A DNA stretch of 64,000 bases, taken from positions 1-64,000 of the forward strand of contig UQCM01000006.1 in assembly GCA_900539525.1 (NCBI GenBank), written 5' to 3'. Within the stretch, counting starts at the first letter, position 1. Each line of letters starts with the position of its first letter. The stretch is from an uncultured Blautia sp. (lineage in GTDB: Bacteria > Bacillota > Clostridia > Lachnospirales > Lachnospiraceae). Shown here in pieces: positions 17,518-25,516 of this stretch. The position numbers and the translations under genes are program-made. Below the pieces are notes generated by a model. That model saw only the letters and a program-made list of their open reading frames with translations, searched no databases and was not told where the DNA came from.

Positions 17518-18624
17518 ATGGATCAGAAAGAAGAAAAGAGAATTTTCCCTCCATACCGCTCGATGAACCTGGCCATTTGCAGCAGTGTACTGGATAGCTA
17601 TCTGGACAGCCGTGATCTTAAGCATTCGTATGAGCAGTATGGACTGAATGGCCTGGAGGTCATTCGGACAGGGGAGCCGGATCAGGGAAAGATCTGTCCG
17701 GAAATGGTGACGGGCGTGCATCTGTTTTTCCAGGTGTTCTGGATGGACTGGTGGAAGGGAAAAACAAGGTGGCTGGATGCGGAATTTGATTCCAGACAGC
17801 AGTGGATCGAATATTTTGGGAGTGAGAACAGAGAGGGTTATCTGGACCGTCTGCGGGCAGATCTGGAATATGCAGATGCCGTCGGGGCTAAATATGTGGT
17901 TTTCCATGCTTCGGAGGTGGATCTGCTGGAAAGCTTTACCTGGAACTATAAGTATTCGGATGAAGAAGTGGTGGATGCCTGTATCGAAATCATCAATCTT
18001 TTGCTGGATGGCAGGCATTACACCTTTGATTTTCTTGTGGAAAATCTGTGGTGGAGCGGTATGACGCTGAAGGATGCCGCCCTGACACGGAGAATGCTGG
18101 AAGGCATTCATTATGCACACAAGGGTGTGATGCTCGATACAGGGCATTTTATGAATACCAATTATGAACTGAAGACGCCGGGGGAGGCACTTGTTTATTT
18201 ACATGAAATGCTGGATTCCCATGAAAAGGAGGGACTTCTGCCATATTTCAAAGGAATGCATCTGCAGCTGTCCCTGGGAGGAGCTTATGTAAGACAGCAG
18301 AGGAAGGCCTGGGAACAGGACAGAAAGATCGTATGTCCGTCAGGGGAGTGCTATTCGGAGCAGCAGTTCCTAAAGCTTCCTTTCTATGAACGGTTCCGTC
18401 TGGCGTATGAGCATGTGGGACAGATCGACCGGCATCAGCCCTTTGCCGCCGAAGGGGTCGCCAGGCTGGTAAAGCGGGTATCGCCGGTTTATCTCACCTT
18501 CGAGTTTCAGCAGCAAAGCCGGGAGGAGTATGAACAGTTTCTCTGTGTGCAGAGCCGTTTCCTGCGCTGTTTTTGTTTAGAAAAAGAAGTGCCGGATTAC
18601 GATTCACTCATTATGGCTGTATAG
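17518..18624 (+). CDS. TIM-barrel protein (AP endonuclease 2/xylose-isomerase-like superfamily), candidate CbiR-type cobamide amidohydrolase
   Basis: 368 aa; ATG 17518 is chosen for its AAGGAGA site. Metal-ligand motifs of the AP_endonuc_2/xylose isomerase-like barrel are in order: GLEVIR, VVFHASEVD, VENLWWSG, MLDTGHFMNTN and FKGMHLQLS. Family members are isomerases, endonucleases or hydrolases. CbiR, which cuts the nucleotide loop from cobamides for remodelling in Akkermansia, belongs to this superfamily. As the last gene of a riboswitch-controlled corrinoid series, that is the most attractive role, but it is inference; a sugar isomerase is the alternative. The last 21 bases overlap the convergent P-type ATPase gene. 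Confidence 0.7.
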   Translation: MDQKEEKRIFPPYRSMNLAICSSVLDSYLDSRDLKHSYEQYGLNGLEVIRTGEPDQGKICPEMVTGVHLFFQVFWMDWWKGKTRWLDAEFDSRQQWIEYFGSENREGYLDRLRADLEYADAVGAKYVVFHASEVDLLESFTWNYKYSDEEVVDACIEIINLLLDGRHYTFDFLVENLWWSGMTLKDAALTRRMLEGIHYAHKGVMLDTGHFMNTNYELKTPGEALVYLHEMLDSHEKEGLLPYFKGMHLQLSLGGAYVRQQRKAWEQDRKIVCPSGECYSEQQFLKLPFYERFRLAYEHVGQIDRHQPFAAEGVARLVKRVSPVYLTFEFQQQSREEYEQFLCVQSRFLRCFCLEKEVPDYDSLIMAV

Positions 18625-21003
18625 AATACGGATGGAATTCAGCACGCACAGCATTGCCACGCCTGAATCTGCAAATACTGCCGCCCACATGGAAGCAAAG
18701 CCGCAGATTCCCAGGATCATAACAATAATCTTAATTGCCAGTGCAAAAATAACATTTTGCCGGGAAATCCGTCCACTGGCCTTTGCTATGGCGATCGACT
18801 GAGGAATTGCTTCCATACCGGAGGTCATAAATACCACATCGGCTGCCTCAATAGCCGCATCCGCACCACTTCCCATGGCAGCCCCCACATCTGCGCCTGC
18901 CAGTACCGGGGCGTCATTGATTCCATCGCCGACAAACATCACAGAACCCTTTTGCTCACGGATGTTCTGAAGCTCTGTGAGCTTATCCTGTGGAAGGAGC
19001 TTTGCATGGATCTCATCAATTCCCGCCTGCTCTGCGATCGCTCTGGCACTTTTTTCTGTATCTCCTGTCAGCATGACCGTAAAGATCTTCTGTTTTTTCA
19101 GCTTCTGTACCGCATCCTGTGCATCCCTTTTTATGGTATCCGATATCAGCAGATATCCTTCATATACTCCGTCAACAGCGATCAGTACCTCTGCACCGTA
19201 ATCGTCATTTTTATAGTTTTCCAGAGAAACCTGGTATTTCTCCATAAGCTTTCTGTTTCCGCAGAGCACCTTTCTCCCGTTCAGAGATGCACAGATTCCA
19301 TGACCCGCCACTTCTGTAAGCTCTGACGGATGCGTAAGCTCCATGCCCTTCTCCTTCGCTGCCGTGACAATACTGATTCCAATGGGGTGGGTCGAATTCT
19401 GTTCACATTCTGCGCATATCTTCAAAAGCTCATCCTCTGTCAGACTTCCCTCTGCCGTCACCTTCTGCAGGACAAAGTTACCTTCAGTGATCGTTCCCGT
19501 CTTATCCATAACGACGGCCTTTACATCGCTTAAAGCTTCCAGTGCCACACCTCCCTTGAAGAGGATTCCTTTCTTAGAACCGGCTCCGATCCCTGAGAAA
19601 AAAGCCAGCGGAACACTTAAGACCAGGGCGCACGGACAGCTCATGACCAGAAAGGACAGAGCCGTGTAAACCCAGTAATTCCAGCTGCCTCCCGCCAGTG
19701 GGGGAACAACAGCAATAACAAGTGCCAGAAGTACCACGACCGGGGTATAGACTGCGGCAAATTTTGTAATAAAACGTTCCATCTGAGGCTTACTGGCAGC
19801 CGCATTTTCCACTGAATTCAGGATTCTCGTTACCATCGATTCCGAGAGTGGCTTTTCCACACAGATCTTTAGCTGCCCTGAGGTATTGACACAGCCCGAC
19901 ATTACTTCGTCACCTGCTTTTGCCTTTACCGGAACCGGCTCCCCGGTGACCGCCGAGGTATCGATCCGGCTTTCCCCCTCGAGGATTCTTCCATCCAGCG
20001 GGATCCTGTCTCCTGGGCGTACCAGGAGAACGTCCCCCGGCATGGCCTCTTCTGCAGCAATCACTTGAATCTCTTCGCCCCGCACCAGATTCACTACCTC
20101 AGGCCGAAGATCCACCGCATCCATGATCTGTCCGCGGCTCTTTCTGACTGCCAGATCCTCGAAATATTCTCCGATCCGGAAGAACAGCATGACACCTGCC
20201 GCCTCCGGATACTCCCCGATGGCAAACGCACCGACCGTTGCTATACTCATCAGGAAATTTTCATCAAAAATGTGACCCTTTGCCATATTTTTTGCAGCTT
20301 TCAGAAGAATCTTTCCTCCCAGGATCAGATAAGAAAGGACAAATGCCGTAAGAGCCATCCAACTGCCAGACACTGCATTTTTCAGAACCATACCGGCAAG
20401 CAGGAAAAATGCTCCTGCCAGAATTTCTGTAAGCTCTTTTTTCTGTTCTGCCTTTTGCCCCTCTCTTTTTTCTCTCTCTTTTTCCTTCTCTGCCCTTACG
20501 GTATGCTGTTTCTCATCGCGGTAAATCACTTTAACATCGGGTTCGATCGATTCGCATATTCTCTGAATCTCCGGGAGAAGCTCTTCTCCGTTTGGCGCAT
20601 ACAGTCTGAGCTGCTTTGCGGAAAACAGGATCCTGGCATCTTCAACACCTGGAATCTGTGCGATCCTTCGCTCCATCTTCGCCGCACAGTTTGCACATCC
20701 CAGATGCTCCAGAAAGAAAATATGACGGTTCTTTCCTTCATAATGTCTGTATTCACCGTCATGTTCCTCTTCATGAAGATGTTCATGTCCGCACCCGCAA
20801 TTCTCATCATGGTGGTGTTCATGTCCGCACCCGCAGTCCTCATCATGGTGGTGCTCATGTCCGCATCCGCAACCCTCGTCATGATGGTGTTCATGTCCAC
20901 ACCCGCAGCCCTCGTCATGATGGTGCTCATGTCCACACCTGCAGTCCTCATCATGATGGTGTTCTTTACTGTATGAACACCTGCCTTCTATTTGTCTTGT
21001 CAT
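18604..21003 (-). CDS. Heavy-metal P1B-type ATPase (Zn/Cd/Pb type) with His-rich N-terminus
   Basis: 799-aa metal exporter. ATG at 21003 is chosen because GGGAGGTG lies four bases upstream; a longer frame would begin inside the operator. The N-terminus holds five 12-residue His/Cys units (HHHDEDCGCGHE type), then an HMA domain with GCANCAAKME. The core shows SCPCALVLS (CPC, metal site), DKTGTITEG (phosphorylated Asp), STHPIGISIV and GDGINDAP. CPC with HMA and His-rich leader fits Zn(II)/Cd(II)/Pb(II) efflux (ZntA/CadA). A perfect inverted repeat upstream suggests ArsR/SmtB-family repression. The gene ends convergently within the TIM-barrel gene. Confidence 0.93.
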   Translation of the reverse strand: MTRQIEGRCSYSKEHHHDEDCRCGHEHHHDEGCGCGHEHHHDEGCGCGHEHHHDEDCGCGHEHHHDENCGCGHEHLHEEEHDGEYRHYEGKNRHIFFLEHLGCANCAAKMERRIAQIPGVEDARILFSAKQLRLYAPNGEELLPEIQRICESIEPDVKVIYRDEKQHTVRAEKEKEREKREGQKAEQKKELTEILAGAFFLLAGMVLKNAVSGSWMALTAFVLSYLILGGKILLKAAKNMAKGHIFDENFLMSIATVGAFAIGEYPEAAGVMLFFRIGEYFEDLAVRKSRGQIMDAVDLRPEVVNLVRGEEIQVIAAEEAMPGDVLLVRPGDRIPLDGRILEGESRIDTSAVTGEPVPVKAKAGDEVMSGCVNTSGQLKICVEKPLSESMVTRILNSVENAAASKPQMERFITKFAAVYTPVVVLLALVIAVVPPLAGGSWNYWVYTALSFLVMSCPCALVLSVPLAFFSGIGAGSKKGILFKGGVALEALSDVKAVVMDKTGTITEGNFVLQKVTAEGSLTEDELLKICAECEQNSTHPIGISIVTAAKEKGMELTHPSELTEVAGHGICASLNGRKVLCGNRKLMEKYQVSLENYKNDDYGAEVLIAVDGVYEGYLLISDTIKRDAQDAVQKLKKQKIFTVMLTGDTEKSARAIAEQAGIDEIHAKLLPQDKLTELQNIREQKGSVMFVGDGINDAPVLAGADVGAAMGSGADAAIEAADVVFMTSGMEAIPQSIAIAKASGRISRQNVIFALAIKIIVMILGICGFASMWAAVFADSGVAMLCVLNSIRILYSHNE

Positions 21004-21017
21004 ATCACACCTCCCGG

Positions 21018-21057
21018 ATATACAAATATATGAATAACTGTTCATATATTTGTATAT
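21018..21057 (-). promoter_or_regulatory. Operator: perfect 17-bp inverted repeat, ArsR/SmtB-like
   Basis: ATATACAAATATATGAA (21018-21034), six-base spacer, then its exact complement TTCATATATTTGTATAT (21041-21057). The inner TATATGAA-N6-TTCATATA resembles the 12-2-12 sites of ArsR/SmtB/CadC metal sensors. It lies 15 bases upstream of the P-type ATPase start. The regulator gene is not in this window. Confidence 0.75.
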
Positions 21058-21119
21058 CACAATCGCTCTCTTTTGTCAATACGGATGATTCTTTCAGGGG
21101 TATGAACAGTTACCTTATT

Positions 21120-21146
21120 GTTACTGGTCACGGAGTGAACAGTCAC
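21120..21146 (+). repeat. Solo 27-bp palindrome of the GTTACTG family
   Basis: Starts GTTACTGGTCACGGAGTG and ends ACAGTCAC, one base off the usual ACAGTAAC. No flanking direct repeat is visible. Confidence 0.7.
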
Positions 21147-21190
21147 CGGCAACCCCTTAATTTTTTATAAATAATCGCAGATGTATTGCA

Positions 21191-21221
21191 GTTTTATATT
21201 ATACGGCGTATACTATAAAAC
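21191..21221. promoter_or_regulatory. 31-bp near-perfect palindrome, possible operator
   Basis: GTTTTATATTATACG, one central G, then CGTATACTATAAAAC: 14 of 15 positions pair. It lies between the minus-strand ATPase and the plus-strand gene at 21490. No T-run follows, so a protein-binding site is more likely than a terminator. The bound protein is unknown. Confidence 0.45.
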
Positions 21222-21240
21222 AAATATGTGCCCGGAGAAG

Positions 21241-21315
21241 CAGCGTGATATGATGCAGCATGCATCATATCTGTGCATCGCGAAGCGTGTTACTGGTCAC
21301 GGAGTAAACAGTAAC
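21241..21315 (+). repeat. Half copy of the GTTACTG MITE-like repeat
   Basis: Matches the half of the full element containing the internal palindrome (GATATGATGCAGCATGCATC) and the end GTTACTGGTCACGGAGTAAA through CAGTAAC. The other half is missing. Confidence 0.75.
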
Positions 21316-21351
21316 CTGTCTTCTGTTCCGGCAGCATACAAATGAAAATGC

Positions 21352-21460
21352 AACTGTTCAGAGCCATGCAAAGTTTTATAAATCTACAGGTCGAGAGCTC
21401 TGCATGAGCAAAAGGAAAGCCCGGAAGAGGCGGTTTTGTGAATGGACTCTGAATAGTTAC
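21352..21460 (+). repeat. Family-2 repeat, longest copy
   Basis: Begins AACTGTTCAGAGCC and ends GGACTCTGAATAGTTAC, which are imperfect inverted ends, with GCATGAGCAAAAGGAAAGCC and AGAGGCGGTTTTG inside. Related sequence recurs at 31850, 46460, 48743, 55938 and 60061. The non-coding stretch 21004-21489 holds only this, the palindromes and MITE fragments. Confidence 0.7.
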
Positions 21461-21489
21461 ATGAAAATATACATCAGGAGGGGATAGAA

Positions 21490-22116
21490 ATGTTTCGGGT
21501 CAGTGTGGAGAGTTTTACAATGGTGATGGAGGTTCTGGGGCTGGTCTTTGGTGTGATTGGAGCTTTTGTTGTTTTTTTCGGATTTATGTCAGAGAAAAAC
21601 GGGAGAAGATATACCGGGAGGCTGGCGAAGCTGTATGATTTTCTGAATTTCAGATTTTACATTATAGAAGATGTCCTGAAGTTCTGTTATGTGCTGACAG
21701 CCTGTCTGTGTACGGGAATCGGACTCTTTATGGCTCTGACAGTGGTGGAACTGACGAGAGGGCTTGTGCTTTTAGCAGGCGGGAATCTGGTAGCCAGGAT
21801 CGCATTTGAGTTTCTGATGATGCTGGTGAAGGCCTGCAGAAATCTGGGTGAGGTTGGAAAACAGAACAGATCTGAAATTCCGACAAAAAATGACAGAGCG
21901 GATGCTGCCAGGCCGGAAGCTGTATGTGAAGATATCTACATAGAAGATAAGGAAGAAGCCACTCCGGAAGAATTACCGGATACCGGGGAAGCTGAAGGGA
22001 AGGAAAAGGGCATACACGTAAAGATAAAAAAAGAGAAGTATAAGATTTGCCCGTCCTGCGGTGAGAGCTGCAGCGGCAAGTTTGAATACTGTAACATGTG
22101 TGGTACGAAATTATAA
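21490..22116 (+). CDS. Membrane protein with C-terminal zinc ribbon
   Basis: 208 aa. Two hydrophobic stretches near the N-terminus (about 13-35 and 55-85) and a third around 90-110 are followed by an acidic linker and a C-terminal zinc ribbon, CPSCGESCSGKFEYCNMCG (two CxxC pairs). The RBS is GGAGGGG before ATG 21490. I do not recognise a named family; the arrangement resembles DUF4282-like membrane proteins. It is 16 bases upstream of another zinc-ribbon protein and the two are probably co-transcribed. Confidence 0.75.
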   Translation: MFRVSVESFTMVMEVLGLVFGVIGAFVVFFGFMSEKNGRRYTGRLAKLYDFLNFRFYIIEDVLKFCYVLTACLCTGIGLFMALTVVELTRGLVLLAGGNLVARIAFEFLMMLVKACRNLGEVGKQNRSEIPTKNDRADAARPEAVCEDIYIEDKEEATPEELPDTGEAEGKEKGIHVKIKKEKYKICPSCGESCSGKFEYCNMCGTKL

Positions 22117-22132
22117 AAAGGAGGATTTTACA

Positions 22133-22729
22133 ATGGCGTTTTTTGATGAAATTGGAAAAACACTGACAAAGACCAGCCAGACTGTGGCGAAGAAAGCGAA
22201 GAATATGGCTGAGGTGGGGAATCTGAAGCTGCAGGTGAGAGAAGAAGAGCGCCAGCTGAAAGAGATTTATGCACAGCTGGGAGAAAAATATTATACTCTT
22301 TACAAAGAATGTCCGGATGAGTCTCTGAAAGAGGGTATTCAGAAAGTGGAGGAAGGAAAGCAGAGGATCGAAAAACTGAAAGATCATCTGGCAAAAATGG
22401 AAAATGCAAGAATCTGTCCGAACTGTTCAGAAAAGCTTCCGGAGAAAGGGATGTTCTGTCCGGCCTGCGGTACGAAGTATCCGGAGGCGAAGGAAGAAGC
22501 AGAGGAAGAGTTGTATGAGGAAGTAGAAGAAGTGGTGTATGAGACACCAGATGCAGAAGCAGATGAGGTGGTGTATGAGACACCAGACACAGAAGTGAAT
22601 GAGGCAGCAGCTGAGGTGACGGAAGAGCCGAAGGCTGCAGATCCGGAAATCGGAGCTTTAGCGGAAGAAAAAAAGGAGGGGCCGGCAGCGGAGGAAATGG
22701 AAGACGGCAGGACGCTGCCGGAAGAATAA
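22133..22729 (+). CDS. Coiled-coil zinc-ribbon protein
   Basis: 198 aa; ATG 22133 follows AAAAAGGAGG. Residues about 1-90 are helical and charged (LQVREEERQLKEIYAQLGEK), then a zinc ribbon CPNCSEKLPEKGMFCPACG (about 98-116) and a Glu-rich tail with a short repeat (VVYETPDAEADE, VVYETPDTEVNE). Such zinc-ribbon/coiled-coil proteins are common in Lachnospiraceae without assigned function. It has no signal or membrane segment. Probably forms a unit with the preceding membrane zinc-ribbon gene. Confidence 0.75.
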   Translation: MAFFDEIGKTLTKTSQTVAKKAKNMAEVGNLKLQVREEERQLKEIYAQLGEKYYTLYKECPDESLKEGIQKVEEGKQRIEKLKDHLAKMENARICPNCSEKLPEKGMFCPACGTKYPEAKEEAEEELYEEVEEVVYETPDAEADEVVYETPDTEVNEAAAEVTEEPKAADPEIGALAEEKKEGPAAEEMEDGRTLPEE

Positions 22730-22752
22730 ATGCCACAGACAAAAGAGACAGG

Positions 22753-22779
22753 GTTACCGGTTACATAGTAAACAGTAAC
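22753..22779 (+). repeat. Diverged 27-bp palindrome of the GTTACTG family
   Basis: GTTACCGGTTACATAGTAAA then CAGTAAC: same length and ends as the solo palindromes at 37471 and 63407, with a changed centre. Confidence 0.6.
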
Positions 22780-22812
22780 GGTCTGGAGTATTGCAGATGA
22801 GAGGCTGCGCTT

Positions 22813-22846
22813 GATCGGGGACGGGGAATACCTGCCCCCGATTTTA
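22813..22846 (+). terminator. Probable Rho-independent terminator
   Basis: ATCGGGG/CCCCGAT stem, then TTTTAT. It ends the zinc-ribbon pair. The rest of 22730-23045 is AT-rich with no gene. Confidence 0.65.
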
Positions 22847-22964
22847 TAATACGGCTCATTTGATGAGCCAAGGGGCAAATGGACATAAAATATATGCTTG
22901 CATAAAACTGTTCTATAAGTTTTAATATAGTCTTTTTTTGAAAAAAATTGTTTAAAAAGATATT

Positions 22965-22994
22965 TTTTTGTTGAAAAATGAACGAAGATATAAT
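22965..22994 (+). promoter_or_regulatory. Possible promoter of the D,D-carboxypeptidase gene
   Basis: TATAAT at 22989-22994 with a weak TTTTTG 18 bases upstream, about 50 bases before the start codon. The -10 is good and the -35 poor. Confidence 0.4.
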
Positions 22995-23045
22995 ACAATA
23001 ATATGTGACTTAAAAAAATGACGCATAACAGGATGGAGAAGGAGT

Positions 23046-24728
23046 ATGAAGAATAAAAGAATCTATTTTCTGTGTACACTTCTGACAGCAATACTGATCA
23101 GTGCAGCTTTGCCGCCGAAAATCTCACAGGCTACAGGGCAGCAGGAAACCGGGGAAGAGGAACAGCTGTCAGAAGAAAGCAGTGAGGAGACAGAGCATCC
23201 GGAGTCGTATTATCTTCCTGTTGAATCAAACGCCATTGAAGGGTGGCCGGCAGGTCCGCAGGTGGAAGGCGAGGCAGCAGTGGTGATGGATGCCGGAACA
23301 GGAGCTTTTCTCTATAGCAAAAATATGGAGGCAAAGGAATATCCTGCTAGCATTACGAAAATTATGACTACGCTTGTGGCGATAGAAAACGGGGATCTGG
23401 ACAGCAGGGTGAAATTCTCTGAATGGGCTGTGAACAGTCTTGAAGAGGGGAGCAGTCGTCTGTGGATGGACGTGGGCGAGAGGCTTACACTCCGTCAGGC
23501 ACTGTATGGTATCATGCTGGAATCGGCGAATGACTGTGCGAATGCAGTGGCGGAGAAGATCGGAGGCTCCGAAGAGGGGTTTGCAGAGCTCATGAACAAA
23601 AAGGCAAAGGAGCTGGGCTGTGTCAATACCCATTTTGTGAATGCACATGGACTGCATAATGAGAATCATTATACCTGTGCAAGGGATATGGCGATCATTA
23701 CAAAGGCGGCGATGGAAAATGAGATTTTCGCCGAAATCGCCAAGACCATCGAATATATTATTCCTAAATCAAAGCATGTAAAACAGGAGCATGTACTGGT
23801 AAATCATCAGAAGATGCTCTATAAGGACGGATTTTATTATAAAGGATGCCAGGGAGGAAAGACGGGATTTACGGAAGCAGCCTGGAATACCCTGGTAACG
23901 GTGGCACAGCGTAAGGAGAGGCAGCTGATCTGTGTGATTTTAAGGACGAACGGGCCGGATAAGATCTGCTGGGAGACGAAGGAGCTGCTGGATTACGGGT
24001 ACAAAAATTTTGTGAGAAAGACGATTCCGATCACCGATGGAGAGACGACGCGGGCAGAGCTGCTGGAAGATATCATTTTCGGAAAGGCTTCTGTCATGAA
24101 GGCACCGGCACTGTCAGAACCGGTGATGATTGTGGAAAGCAGTGCGGAGGTCTCCCTTCCCAAAGGAAGTGATGTCAGCGAAGTGGCAAGAGGATTTCGC
24201 GGGGGAAAGGAATTCTTTTATACTTATCATGGCTGGCAGGTTTCTTCTGTGCCGGTGAAGTTTAACACGGTAGATGTTGAGATTCCGGACTGGAAGCTGA
24301 TCAATACAGATCTTTCAGCAAATCTTCAGATGACGGAGAAGGAAACAGAAGCATTAAGTTTTCCTGAAAAAACGAGGAAGGTATTAAAGGCAGGAACAGG
24401 GAAAGTCATAGATGCCTGGAAGTCCGCCTGGGAATGGATCTATGATCATGACATTGCAGCGGCACTGGCAGGTCTGATCCTGATCATTCTTATGCTTCCT
24501 ATGCTGATCATAGCATATATACGAAACCGCAGTTCCCAGAGGATCAGGAAGCAGCGCCAGAGAGAAAGAGAAGAGCGTATCAGGATTGAAAGAGATATCG
24601 ATAGCAAGTCTGCTATTGAGATAGAGGAGGAGCTTCGGGCAGAGCTGGAGAAGGAACGCCTGAGGCAGGAAGAAGCATCCCGGAAATGTGAAGAGTCATC
24701 TGAGAAGAAAGAAAAAAAGGAGGAATAG
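23046..24728 (+). CDS. D-alanyl-D-alanine carboxypeptidase (PBP5/DacF family) with C-terminal anchor
   Basis: 560 aa, peptidase S11 family. It trims the terminal D-Ala from peptidoglycan stem peptides outside the membrane. A signal peptide is present (about 1-28). Catalytic motifs are SITK (in YPASITKIMTT), SAN (LESANDCANAV) and KTG (GGKTGFTEAAW). The usual C-terminal amphipathic helix is replaced by a true membrane helix (AAALAGLILIILMLPMLIIA) followed by a long Arg/Glu-rich cytosolic tail of about 60 residues, making it about 150 aa longer than typical. RBS GGAGAAGGAG. The next gene follows after three bases. Confidence 0.92.
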   Translation: MKNKRIYFLCTLLTAILISAALPPKISQATGQQETGEEEQLSEESSEETEHPESYYLPVESNAIEGWPAGPQVEGEAAVVMDAGTGAFLYSKNMEAKEYPASITKIMTTLVAIENGDLDSRVKFSEWAVNSLEEGSSRLWMDVGERLTLRQALYGIMLESANDCANAVAEKIGGSEEGFAELMNKKAKELGCVNTHFVNAHGLHNENHYTCARDMAIITKAAMENEIFAEIAKTIEYIIPKSKHVKQEHVLVNHQKMLYKDGFYYKGCQGGKTGFTEAAWNTLVTVAQRKERQLICVILRTNGPDKICWETKELLDYGYKNFVRKTIPITDGETTRAELLEDIIFGKASVMKAPALSEPVMIVESSAEVSLPKGSDVSEVARGFRGGKEFFYTYHGWQVSSVPVKFNTVDVEIPDWKLINTDLSANLQMTEKETEALSFPEKTRKVLKAGTGKVIDAWKSAWEWIYDHDIAAALAGLILIILMLPMLIIAYIRNRSSQRIRKQRQREREERIRIERDIDSKSAIEIEEELRAELEKERLRQEEASRKCEESSEKKEKKEE

Positions 24729-24731
24729 AGA

Positions 24732-25469
24732 ATGAATTGGGTATCACCAATCAAGGATGAAGAGACACTTGAAAAATTTAAGCAGGAGCTGAGAAAGGTA
24801 GATGACAAGTATTATATTCTGTTTGAAATCGGAGTAGGTACAGGCCTTCAGCTTCAGGAGATCCTGAAATTCAAGAACAAGGATATTCGCGGCAAAGACA
24901 GTATCGAGGCAAATATCGGAACGAAGAACATTAAGCGCATATTTAATATTCCTGAGGAACTGCAGGAAATTATTATGGAGTTCACAGAGGGGAAGGATCC
25001 GGAAGCATATCTGATTCAGGGACATGCAAGCTCTTCAGCAGCATTGTCGAGAGAGCAGGCTTATCGCGTATTTAAGAGCGTTGGAAAGAGTATGGGCTTA
25101 AATTCGATTGGCGCCCAGACGATGAGAAAAACATTTGCATGGAGATATTACAAAGCTACGGATGATATTTATTACCTGCAGAATCTCCTGAATCATGCAT
25201 CACCTTCGATCACATATCGTTATATTGGTGAAAAGCCGAATGTAGAAGTGGTATTAAAGAAGATGACGCCGGAGGAGAATGAGAGAAGCCGTTACATGCT
25301 GTACAAGGACGGTGCAGGAAAGAAACGTATCCAGTCGCTGATCGATACACTTCAGTATCTGAAGGGCGAGATGGATAATCCTACAAATAATGATGCATTT
25401 TACGGAAGAGTGGAATGCCTTCTGGCAGAATTTGAAAATCTCGTGGACAATTTCAATCATACAAAGTAA
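24732..25469 (+). CDS. Tyrosine-recombinase-fold protein with degenerate active site
   Basis: 245 aa resembling the catalytic domain of phage integrase/XerC-type tyrosine recombinases but without a core-binding N-domain. The landmarks can be aligned: GVGTGLQLQEIL (the catalytic Arg of GLRxxEL is Gln), AQTMRKTFAWRYY (HxxR where His is Gln but Arg is kept), LLNHASPSITYRYIG (His and the Tyr nucleophile kept). Two catalytic positions are thus lost, so strand exchange is doubtful and a DNA-binding or regulatory role is possible. It sits three bases after the carboxypeptidase gene, with no attachment site or cargo nearby. A bidirectional terminator follows. Confidence 0.75.
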   Translation: MNWVSPIKDEETLEKFKQELRKVDDKYYILFEIGVGTGLQLQEILKFKNKDIRGKDSIEANIGTKNIKRIFNIPEELQEIIMEFTEGKDPEAYLIQGHASSSAALSREQAYRVFKSVGKSMGLNSIGAQTMRKTFAWRYYKATDDIYYLQNLLNHASPSITYRYIGEKPNVEVVLKKMTPEENERSRYMLYKDGAGKKRIQSLIDTLQYLKGEMDNPTNNDAFYGRVECLLAEFENLVDNFNHTK

Positions 25470-25477
25470 AAAAAGAA

Positions 25478-25516
25478 AAGTGACTGTTGTGGATGATACA
25501 GCAGTCACTTTTTCCT
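25478..25516. terminator. Bidirectional Rho-independent terminator
   Basis: AAGTGACTG/CAGTCACTT arms with a run of A before and TTTTTCCTTTT after, between convergent genes ending at 25469 and 25505. Confidence 0.85.
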
